Assembly (NCBI RefSeq): GCF_010093445.1
Contig: NZ_PDWW01000013.1
Coordinates: 41,185-105,184 of the forward strand
Direction: 5' to 3'
Source of the DNA: Pseudoxanthomonas japonensis
GTDB lineage: Bacteria; Pseudomonadota; Gammaproteobacteria; Xanthomonadales; Xanthomonadaceae
Length of the DNA stretch: 64,000 nucleotides
The position numbers were made by a program, and so were the translations under genes. Below, piece after piece: positions 28,108 to 39,334 of the stretch (position 1 is the first letter of the stretch; the number at the start of each line of letters is the position of its first letter). The notes below the pieces were generated by a model. The model ran no database searches, had not been told where the DNA came from, and saw nothing but the letters and a program-made list of their open reading frames with translations.

Positions 28108-28866
28108 ATGCCCGGAACCTCGTCAATGACGCCATCTGGGGTCGCCAGCATCGAGGCGTTGGGGCTTCGTGGCACCCTTTTCCTTGCCGCGCTGCTGGCC
28201 GCGCAGCTACGACGCATACCGGTGGCGCCCACACGCCGCTCCACCTTGCTGGTGCTGGACGCCTTGCGAGACTTGGCCCTGATCCAAGTTCCCTGGCCAG
28301 CGGATCGATGGCAGATCCGACCCGATGCCGAGGTCACGCCCATCGAAGATCTGCAATGGGCTTTCGCCTGGTCTACCCACGAGCGCAGGCACCTGCTCCC
28401 GGTGCTGGAAGACCAACTCGGTGATATGGCACACGATGTAGAACTGGCGGACGCAAAACTAGAGCTGTGGGATGAACTTGCACTCTGGGAGACCGAGCAG
28501 TTTCTAGAGCAGCAATTGCTCAAACATCACTTCGACCCAGGCTGGGCACGTGATGTGGGGTTCGTGTTTCAATCCGGACCGCGGGGTCTGCCGATCGCGC
28601 AGTGGCGCTATTGTTGCTGGGCGGCGGTACGCCAAGGCGCGTCGGTGGCAATGCGTCTTGGCGTGCACGACAGCGCCCATGTGCGCGAGGCCATCTTTCA
28701 AGAGGTCAAGAAGCGCTTGCGCTACCTGATGACCAGTTCGCCCCAGCAAGGCATGTTCAAGCCCTACCATCTGGCACCGGAGTCCTCAGTAGCCAAGCTG
28801 TTCGTAGACTGGGTCGTACCTATGGAATGGGCGTACTGGACTGGGGAGCGCTATCCCGGCCGCTAG
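28108..28866 (+). CDS. Protein of unknown function (252 aa)
   Basis: I do not recognise this 252-residue protein. It has no signal peptide and no obvious catalytic motif. The middle is rich in Glu, Leu and His (WSTHERRHLLPVLEDQLGDM, LWDELALWETEQFLEQQLLKHH, both cited in part) and is probably helical. The C-terminal part contains several aromatic residues (FVDWVVPMEWAYWTGERYPGR). It lies between the divergent XRE regulator and the convergent KfrA-like gene. A later start at 28126 (MTPSG) is possible. The association with KfrA suggests origin from an integrated plasmid or ICE (inference). Confidence 0.65.
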   Translation: MPGTSSMTPSGVASIEALGLRGTLFLAALLAAQLRRIPVAPTRRSTLLVLDALRDLALIQVPWPADRWQIRPDAEVTPIEDLQWAFAWSTHERRHLLPVLEDQLGDMAHDVELADAKLELWDELALWETEQFLEQQLLKHHFDPGWARDVGFVFQSGPRGLPIAQWRYCCWAAVRQGASVAMRLGVHDSAHVREAIFQEVKKRLRYLMTSSPQQGMFKPYHLAPESSVAKLFVDWVVPMEWAYWTGERYPGR

Positions 28867-28886
28867 CAGGCAAACGAGTAGCCTCG

Positions 28887-29939
28887 TTAGTCCGCTCCCC
28901 CACCCTGCGTACTGCTGCGCCGGGTTCTCTTCACCGTATTTTGTGCCGGCGTCAGTTGATTCAGCAGGGGCTCCAGCGCTTCAAGACGCGCGTTGGCACG
29001 CAACGCATCGGCTTCAGCGCTCTGGCGGCGCTCACGCTCCTGCGCAAGGGTGTCTTGGACTTGAGCTAGCTCGCTGCGCAGGGCATCCAAGGCCTTGACG
29101 TCAGTCTTCCAGCGCTCCTGCAGTGCCATGTGGTCCGTTGCGGTCTGGCGCAACGCCACGATCTCGCTGTGTTGGCCTTCGTGGACCTGCCTCAACTGGA
29201 CAAGCTCACGCTCAATCCGCCCATGGCGCTCCAGCCATTGGCCATTGTCGCGGTTAAGCACCAACAGCTCCTGATTCTTCGCGCCCAAGGCTTCATTGGC
29301 CTGACGTAAGGCTACTTGCAGCTCTTGGATCTGATGCTCGTGACGGCGAAGCTCTTGCTCGCGCTGCTCTTTGGTTGAAGCGCGGTAGTGCTCGAGCGCT
29401 TCCCGGGCGTGGGCATGCTTGTCCTCCAGAGAACGCGTATGCGCCTCGTAATCAGCCAGCCGCACCGTCATGCCGGCGATGCGCTCATTCAACTGGGCGA
29501 TTTCCGCGACCTTGTCGCGCAGATTCTGCTGAAGTAGGGCGTGAGCGGCTTGCTCTTGCGTCAAGCTGGTCTCAGTGCGCTGCAGCTGACTGCCCAGGGC
29601 AGCGGCTTCCTGTTGGGCGGTGGAAAGCGCTTGTTGCTGACGCTGGAGTTCGGCCCCATGGCGTTCTCGCTCCCTGGTGAGGATCGCTTCTGCCTCCTCT
29701 TGAAGTCGCGCAGCCAGGCGCGCGACCAAGTCTTGCAAGGCCTCACTCACGGCCACCGCACGTGACGGACCGCCGCCCTCCTCCTCTTCCAGTTCACGCA
29801 AGTAGCGATGGATCGTGGTCTTGGAGCCCGTGTTGCCCAGAGCCACCCGAACCGCGTCCACGGAAGGCTTCTTGCCTTGGGCCAGCAGCGCGTCACGCGC
29901 TTTCTGGACATCCCCTTTGTAGAGTCCTGCGCGCGCCAT
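28887..29939 (-). CDS. KfrA-like plasmid DNA-binding coiled-coil protein
   Basis: A 350-residue protein. Residues ~5-60 form a KfrA_N-type DNA-binding domain (LYKGDVQKARDALLAQGKKPSVDAVRVALGNTGSKTTIHRYLREL; cited in parts). Residues ~75-335 are a long Glu/Gln/Arg/Ala-rich coiled coil (e.g. LEDKHAHAREALEHYRAS, ELRRHEHQIQELQ). KfrA is an autoregulated plasmid protein that forms filaments and helps segregation in IncP/IncU-type plasmids. Its presence inside a chromosomal metal-resistance region suggests an integrated plasmid or ICE. ATG 29939 follows immediately after the start of the conserved domain; repeats upstream may be its operator. Confidence 0.82.
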   Translation of the reverse strand: MARAGLYKGDVQKARDALLAQGKKPSVDAVRVALGNTGSKTTIHRYLRELEEEEGGGPSRAVAVSEALQDLVARLAARLQEEAEAILTRERERHGAELQRQQQALSTAQQEAAALGSQLQRTETSLTQEQAAHALLQQNLRDKVAEIAQLNERIAGMTVRLADYEAHTRSLEDKHAHAREALEHYRASTKEQREQELRRHEHQIQELQVALRQANEALGAKNQELLVLNRDNGQWLERHGRIERELVQLRQVHEGQHSEIVALRQTATDHMALQERWKTDVKALDALRSELAQVQDTLAQERERRQSAEADALRANARLEALEPLLNQLTPAQNTVKRTRRSSTQGGGAD

Positions 29940-29961
29940 GATGCTGTTCTCCAATTATTTC

Positions 29962-29990
29962 GTAATGTATTACATACCATGTAATTACAT
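29962..29990. promoter_or_regulatory. Inverted/direct repeats upstream of kfrA-like gene
   Basis: Two AT-rich palindromic units, GTAATGTATTACATAC (29962-29977) and the perfect ATGTAATTACAT (29979-29990), lie side by side 23 nt upstream of the KfrA-like start. They would fit an autorepression operator, as known for kfrA genes. Confidence 0.55.
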
Positions 29991-30035
29991 ACTAATAAAG
30001 AGTGCAGGCGGCCGTTCGGCGGCGGCTTTGCTCAG

Positions 30036-30060
30036 GCGGGATAATGTTGAATTATCCCGC
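30036..30060. repeat. Perfect 10-bp inverted repeat, function unknown
   Basis: GCGGGATAAT and ATTATCCCGC flank a 5-nt centre. It lies 75 nt after the P1B-4 ATPase stop and 97 nt upstream of the KfrA-like start. There is no T-run on either strand, so an operator, a partition-like site or a recombination site is as likely as a terminator. Confidence 0.5.
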
Positions 30061-30134
30061 ATGATGGGCGTGCGGGACTAGCGACGGCCGGGGAACGGTA
30101 CGAAAACGACCTCAGCTCAGCGCTTCACTCACGC

Positions 30135-32627
30135 TCAATTGGGTTCCTTGTAGGCCAGCAAACGCAACGCGTTGAAGACCACCAACAGCGTGGAGCCCTC
30201 GTGCACGGCGACGGCTGGACCGATGCCCAGGCCGAAGATCGTGGCCGGCACGAGGAAAGCGACGATGCCGAGACTGACGAAGACGTTCTGGCGGATGATC
30301 CCACGCGTGTGACGACTCAGGCCCACGGCGAATGGCAGGTGCTTCAGGTCATCGGCCATCAATGCCACATCGGCCGTTTCCAAGGCCACGTCCGAGCCGG
30401 CCGCGCCCATGGCGATGCCGACGGTGGCATTGGCCATCGCGGGCGCGTCGTTGACGCCGTCGCCGACCATGGCGACCTTGTCCTGATCGCGCAGCTTGCG
30501 GATCGCCTCGACCTTGTCCTCGGGCATCAGGTCGCCCCATGCCTCGTCCAGGCCGACCTCCTTGGCCACGGCCTGGGCCACCTTCTGGTGATCGCCGGAG
30601 ATCATGATCATGCGCTCGATGCCCATGGCCTTCAGGCGCACCAGCGCCTGCTTGGCCGCCTCGCGCGGCGTGTCCATCAAGCCGATCGCGCCGAGTTCCC
30701 GATTGCCCAACCGCACGACCATGGTCGTTCTGCCCTGCTCGCGTAGCGTGGCGATTGCCGCTGCCGCCGCGGCGCCCAAGGCGGGAACCCCATCCGCGCC
30801 GAACATCTCGGCCTTGCCGATCCATACCGGCTGATCACCCAGACGGGCTTTGACGCCGCGGCCGATCAGGTTTTCCAACGCCGATGCGGTCGGCAATGGG
30901 CTGGCATCCAGCCTGCTGCGACCATCACGCGCTATCGCGGCGGCCAACGGATGATCGCTGAGCGACTCCACCGCGACCGCTACCTGCAGCAGTTCGGTCT
31001 CCGAAGCGCCGGCCACCGGCACCACATCGGTAATGCGCGGGCGCCCTTCGGTCAGGGTTCCGGTCTTGTCGAAGGCCATCGCTTTCAACGAACCCAGATC
31101 CTCTAGCGGCGCGCCGCCCTTGATCAGCACGCCACCACGCGCCGCGCGGGCGATACCGGACAGGACCGCGCTCGGGGTGGCGATGGCCAACGCGCACGGA
31201 CTGGCGGCCACCAGCACGGCCATGGCGCGATAGAAGCTGTCGCGAAACGGCTCATCCACCACCACCCAGGCAAACAGCAGCAGGAACGCCAGCGCCAGTA
31301 CCGCAGGTACGAAGATCCGCTCGAAGCGATCGGTGAAGCGTTGGGTGGCCGACTTGCGCGTCTCGGCCTCACTCACCATCTTCACCACCCGCGCCAGCGC
31401 GGAGTCCTCGGCGCGCTTGGTCACTTCCACTTCGATCGCACCGGCCCCATTGATGGTGCCTGCGAAGACCCGACTGGCCGCATCGACACTGTCGGGCCGG
31501 CTCCGTGCCAGCGCGGCATCCTCCACCGGCCGCTTGTCCACCGGAATGGACTCGCCGGTCACCGGTGCCTGGTTGATGCTGGAGTTGCCCTTCAGCAGGA
31601 ATCCATCGGCCGGCAGGCGCTCGTTGGGACGCACCAGTACCCGATCACCGAGCTGCAGGTCGCCGACCGGAATCTCGGTGGTGGACTCGCCGCGGATGAC
31701 GATCGCCGTATCCGGCGCGAGTTCGGCCAGCGCCTCGATGGCGCGCTTGGCGCGTCCCATCGCGTAGTGCTCCAGCGCATGACCCAAGCTGAAAAGGAAC
31801 AGCAGCAACGCACCTTCGGCCCAGGAGCCCAGCGCGGCGGCGCCGGCGGCGGCGACCAGCATCAAGGTGTCGATTTCAAAGCGCTTGAGCTTGAGGTTGT
31901 CGTAGGCCTCGCGCAGCGTGTACGCACCGCCAAAGACATACGCGCCGATGTAGCAGGCCGTGGGCAACCATCCCGGCAATGAGGCGGGCAACTTCTCGAT
32001 CAGAAAGCCCACCAGCAGCAACGCACCACACGTCAGGGCGAAGATCAGCTCGGTGTTGGGGCCGAGCAGGCCGCCGGTGTGGTTGTGGTCGTGCTTCTCC
32101 TCCCCGTGTTCTCCCTCTTTGCCGTCATGCGTGTGACCCGCGTGATCCTCGCGCGGGGACGGCTTGCCCGTTGGCACGCGTGCCACACCCATGCGCTTCA
32201 AGGAGGCTTCCAGTCCACCCTCGTCGATCTTTTCGCGCTCGAACTCCAGGTACACCGTGCCGGCCGAGCTGGCGCGCGCTTCCAGCACGCCGAACACCGA
32301 GCTCATCTGTTCGGCCACAGTGCGGGCGCGCCGCTCATGCCCGATGCCGGTGACCGTCCAGGTGACGTGGCCGAAACTTTCGGTGACGCGTACGCCGGCA
32401 GCCTGGGCTAGCTCGCGAATGCGCGCCAGCGATGTCACCTGCGGATCGAAGTGCACGCAGAGCTGGCCGGCCCCCTCACCCTCGACAGGTCGGATGTGGA
32501 CGCGGTCAACGCCCGGGCGCGCAAGCAGTTCGCTCTGCAGGCGCTCAATGCACGCATCGGCGGCATCCCGCACGTGGGGAAGCACAACGGGAATGTCCAG
32601 GCGCAACTTGCCAGCGGAGGTATCCAT
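30135..32627 (-). CDS. P1B-4-type heavy-metal-exporting ATPase (Co/Zn/Cd/Ni/Fe class)
   Basis: An 830-residue P-type ATPase. Two HMA-like folds (residues ~8-80 and ~85-155) lack the CxxC motif. A His/Glu-rich linker (HAGHTHDGKEGEHGEEKHDHNH, 162-183; cited in part) precedes the membrane. TM4 carries SPC (476-478, AASPCALAIATPS) instead of CPC, and the last helix has HEGST (809-813). That pair defines the P1B-4 group, exporters of Co2+ and related divalent ions. DKTGT is at 520 and GDGVNDAPAM is present. ATG 32627 (MDTSAGKLRL) starts the first HMA-like fold. It follows a leader gene that ends in RPPIA and is divergent from the czc operon. Confidence 0.9.
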   Translation of the reverse strand: MDTSAGKLRLDIPVVLPHVRDAADACIERLQSELLARPGVDRVHIRPVEGEGAGQLCVHFDPQVTSLARIRELAQAAGVRVTESFGHVTWTVTGIGHERRARTVAEQMSSVFGVLEARASSAGTVYLEFEREKIDEGGLEASLKRMGVARVPTGKPSPREDHAGHTHDGKEGEHGEEKHDHNHTGGLLGPNTELIFALTCGALLLVGFLIEKLPASLPGWLPTACYIGAYVFGGAYTLREAYDNLKLKRFEIDTLMLVAAAGAAALGSWAEGALLLFLFSLGHALEHYAMGRAKRAIEALAELAPDTAIVIRGESTTEIPVGDLQLGDRVLVRPNERLPADGFLLKGNSSINQAPVTGESIPVDKRPVEDAALARSRPDSVDAASRVFAGTINGAGAIEVEVTKRAEDSALARVVKMVSEAETRKSATQRFTDRFERIFVPAVLALAFLLLFAWVVVDEPFRDSFYRAMAVLVAASPCALAIATPSAVLSGIARAARGGVLIKGGAPLEDLGSLKAMAFDKTGTLTEGRPRITDVVPVAGASETELLQVAVAVESLSDHPLAAAIARDGRSRLDASPLPTASALENLIGRGVKARLGDQPVWIGKAEMFGADGVPALGAAAAAAIATLREQGRTTMVVRLGNRELGAIGLMDTPREAAKQALVRLKAMGIERMIMISGDHQKVAQAVAKEVGLDEAWGDLMPEDKVEAIRKLRDQDKVAMVGDGVNDAPAMANATVGIAMGAAGSDVALETADVALMADDLKHLPFAVGLSRHTRGIIRQNVFVSLGIVAFLVPATIFGLGIGPAVAVHEGSTLLVVFNALRLLAYKEPN

Positions 32628-32731
32628 ATCGATCTCGTCAGTGCTGCGCAGATGAACCTGAGTGTCCAGAGCGCAAGTGAGTGCCACGCGACAGCACGGT
32701 CGTTGCGACCGGCGCACGCGATCCCAAAGCA

Positions 32732-32758
32732 GGGCTTACGCCAAGGCGGCGTGCGCCC
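32732..32758 (-). promoter_or_regulatory. Stem-loop just after the P1B-4 leader gene
   Basis: On the minus strand GGGC, a 2-nt internal loop, ACGCC, a 5-nt loop, GGCGT, 2 nt and GCCC form a long stem that starts 6 nt after the leader stop, followed by TGCTTTGGG. A further GGTCG/CGACC hairpin lies downstream. The position parallels the other leader-associated hairpins. Confidence 0.55.
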
Positions 32759-32764
32759 GCGCAA

Positions 32765-33127
32765 TCACGCGATGGGTGGGCGTAAGGGGTGCGTAGCGCG
32801 CTGGCCCAGCGCCAGGACCGTGGCGATGGACGTATAGGCCTGGCCGGGGATGAGCGGCCCAGGGGCCGGGAAGTCCGGCAGGATCACCGCGTGTGCGCAC
32901 ACGTCCGAATGATGGAACAGGCTGTGCGCCCCATTGGCGTGCTCATCGGGCACCTCGCCCTTAGCATCGTGCGCATGCGCGGCTGCGCGCAGGTGCGGTG
33001 CGCTGTGCTCCAGACCATGCAACTGCCCGAGCTGGGTCAGGACCGGATGGGCCAGCACCGCCACCACGACCAGCCACAACGCGCCCAAGGCGAGCCAGGA
33101 TCGAGGATGGGCGGTCAAAAGGCGCAC
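32765..33127 (-). CDS. Small exported His-rich leader protein ending in RPPIA
   Basis: A 120-residue protein with an N-terminal hydrophobic signal (SWLALGALWLVVVAVLAHPVL), a His-rich middle (LHGLEHSAPHLRAAAHAHDAK, HANGAHSLFHHSDVCAH; cited in part) and the C-terminus THPLRPPIA. It is the only gene before the P1B-4 ATPase on that strand, with a 137-nt gap that holds hairpins. The plan matches CopL, although sequence identity is low outside the ends. A divalent-metal-responsive leader role is inferred from position, layout and the shared terminal motif. Confidence 0.65.
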   Translation of the reverse strand: MRLLTAHPRSWLALGALWLVVVAVLAHPVLTQLGQLHGLEHSAPHLRAAAHAHDAKGEVPDEHANGAHSLFHHSDVCAHAVILPDFPAPGPLIPGQAYTSIATVLALGQRATHPLRPPIA

Positions 33128-33278
33128 GCGGGGGTCCCGGGTTGCACGAATGGCCCGACGATACTCAACCCGGTCGTGAAGGCCAAGCGCTGTTACACCA
33201 TAACGCCGCTAGGTGATGACAGTTTCCTGAATTGCGTGATTGTCTAACGCGGAAGGGACTGACTACCATGCGCGCACC

Positions 33279-33683
33279 ATGACGCGTGCCCTACGCCACC
33301 TCAGCCGATTCCTGCGCCTTCCGGCGCTGGCACTGCTGTTGTTCGCCGTGGTGGCCAATCCGGTGCTGGCAGCCGTGGGCGATATCCACGAGTCGGCCCA
33401 GGCCGTGGCCGATCATGCCGATCCCGAGCACTGTGATGTCAGCGATGACGGCACCAGCGCGGCGGTCGATCAGGATGCCGGCGATCAGGACGAGGGTTCG
33501 GCCGGCGATCTGCTGCACGCGCTGGTTCATGGCGCCCATGCCTGCGGCCACCCGGTGGCCATCCCCTCGCCCGCCCTGGTGGTCGATCCGCTCGCCCCTC
33601 AGGCGATCGCACCTGTGCACGAGATCCAGCCGCTGGATTCGATCCAGCCGCTCTCTCTGACCCGTCCCCCGATTACGGCCTAA
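33279..33683 (+). CDS. Small exported His/Asp-rich leader protein ending in RPPITA, before czcCBA
   Basis: A 134-residue protein with a signal segment (LRLPALALLLFAVVANPVLA), an Asp/His-rich middle (HADPEHCDVSDD, DQDAGDQDEGSAGD, LVHGAHACGHPVA) and the end LSLTRPPITA. ATG 33279 was chosen because it starts the signal region; the reading frame is open 13 codons further upstream. It precedes czcC by 54 nt, and a terminator-like hairpin with six T residues lies in that gap. It is divergent from the leader at 32765-33127 and shares with it the HGAH and C-A-H-x-V residues in the middle. Confidence 0.68.
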   Translation: MTRALRHLSRFLRLPALALLLFAVVANPVLAAVGDIHESAQAVADHADPEHCDVSDDGTSAAVDQDAGDQDEGSAGDLLHALVHGAHACGHPVAIPSPALVVDPLAPQAIAPVHEIQPLDSIQPLSLTRPPITA

Positions 33684-33686
33684 CGC

Positions 33687-33717
33687 TGCACGCCGGCTTG
33701 CCGGTGCATCGTTTTTT
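33687..33717 (+). terminator. Attenuator-like terminator between the leader and czcC
   Basis: TGCA-CG-CCGG-CTTG-CCGG-TGCA folds into an 8-bp GC-rich stem with a 2-nt bulge and tetraloop (33687-33708), followed by TCG and six T residues (712-717). The stem begins 3 nt after the leader stop codon, so a ribosome halted at the leader end would cover its 5' arm. Confidence 0.65.
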
Positions 33718-33737
33718 CGCCTAATCGGAGATACCTC

Positions 33738-35006
33738 ATGTGGTTGCGACTGGCAGCATGCGCTGCCTTTTTGATCGTGCCCGTTGCGTACGCGCAGACG
33801 GGAACGACGCCTTCTTCTACACTTTCGTTGGACGACGCCATTGCACGCGTTGCCACGACACACCCTGACCTGCGCATCTTCGACGGACGTCGTCAGGTCC
33901 TGGATGCCAACCTGGCATCGGCGGCTCTCAAGCCCCCGATGACCCTCGGCGCAACCATCGAAAACACGCTCGGCACCGGCAACTACCGTGGCTTCAGCGA
34001 GTCCGAACTCACCGTCACCCTGGCCGGGGTGATCGAGCGTGGCGGCAAGCTCAACGCCCGGCAAGCCCTGGCGCTGGCCAACATTGATACGTTGGCGCCG
34101 CAGCGCGAGATGGCACGGCTGGACCTGCTGGCCGAGACGGCACAGCGCTATCTGGCCGTCACCGCAGCGACCAAGCGCAAGAACATCGCCGAGTTGGACA
34201 TCGTCCAACGCAGGCGCGCCGTGGATGCGGCACGTACCCGCCTGACCGCCGGTGCGTCGCCCGAGTCGGTCGTGCTCACTGCACAGGCTGCCTTGGCCAC
34301 GGCCGAGTTGGATCGGGATCGTGCCATCGCCGATGAAGCGGCCACGCGCCAGAACCTGGCGGCCCTATGGAATGAGCGTACGCCCAGCTTCACCGTGGTG
34401 GTGGGCAATCCCTTGGTGCTGCCGGAACTGCAGAGCTTCGATGCACTGAGTGGGTATCTGCAGAACACGCCTGAGCTCGCTGAGTTGGCGGGTGTGGAGC
34501 GTGTGCGTGAGGCTCAGCTACGCCTGGCCCGCACGCAAGCCACGCCCGATCTGCAGTGGCAGGCTGGTGGACGCTACAACCGTGCCACCAGCGATGTGGG
34601 CTTCATGGGCGGCATCAGTATTCCGCTGGGATCTGCCGCACGTGCGGCCCCGGGCATCCGGGCCGCGGAGGCCGAGTTGGCCATGACGCCGCTGGAGCGC
34701 GAGTCGTTGCGGATCGACCTGTATTCGGCGCTCACCAACGCCTACGGCAACTACGCCACCGCACGGTTGGAAGTCGGTCGCCTGCGTACCGACGTGATCC
34801 CGCGCTTGGAGAAGGCTGAGAGGGCCGCCGAGTACGCGTGGAAAGCCGGTGCGATCAGCTATCTGGAATGGTCGCAGCTGCAGGCGCAACGCGTGGAAGC
34901 CAGCGTGCGTCAGCTGCAAGTGGCCGTCGACGCACAAGCTGCCCTAATCGAGATCCAGCGCCTCACCGGGCAGCCGATCGTCGCCAGCGGCACCAACACT
35001 CCATAA
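33738..35006 (+). CDS. czcC: CzcC-type outer-membrane efflux protein (TolC family)
   Basis: A 422-residue outer-membrane channel component of a tripartite Co/Zn/Cd efflux system. It has a signal peptide (MWLRLAACAAFLIVPVAYA) and two repeats of outer-membrane efflux helices (LSLDDAIARVATTHPDL; LRIDLYSALTNAYGNYATARLE). GAISYLEWSQLQAQR near the end is typical of CzcC and CusC-like proteins. It is the first structural gene after the leader and attenuator-like hairpin, followed 10 nt later by czcB. Confidence 0.92.
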   Translation: MWLRLAACAAFLIVPVAYAQTGTTPSSTLSLDDAIARVATTHPDLRIFDGRRQVLDANLASAALKPPMTLGATIENTLGTGNYRGFSESELTVTLAGVIERGGKLNARQALALANIDTLAPQREMARLDLLAETAQRYLAVTAATKRKNIAELDIVQRRRAVDAARTRLTAGASPESVVLTAQAALATAELDRDRAIADEAATRQNLAALWNERTPSFTVVVGNPLVLPELQSFDALSGYLQNTPELAELAGVERVREAQLRLARTQATPDLQWQAGGRYNRATSDVGFMGGISIPLGSAARAAPGIRAAEAELAMTPLERESLRIDLYSALTNAYGNYATARLEVGRLRTDVIPRLEKAERAAEYAWKAGAISYLEWSQLQAQRVEASVRQLQVAVDAQAALIEIQRLTGQPIVASGTNTP

Positions 35007-35016
35007 GGATTTCCAA

Positions 35017-39253
<4,237 letters not shown>

Positions 39254-39261
39254 CAGGGCAA

Positions 39262-39285
39262 GGCGGCGGTGTACGCACCGCCGCC
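39262..39285 (+). promoter_or_regulatory. GC-rich hairpin between czcA and czcD
   Basis: A perfect 10-bp stem (GGCGGCGGTG / CACCGCCGCC) with a TACG tetraloop lies 9 nt after the czcA stop. The T content after it is low, so it may be a weak terminator that steps down expression of czcD and the downstream genes. Confidence 0.5.
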
Positions 39286-39334
39286 CTCCCCCGTTCCTAG
39301 CCGCTCTTTTGCATCTGTTCCTAGGAGAACACGC

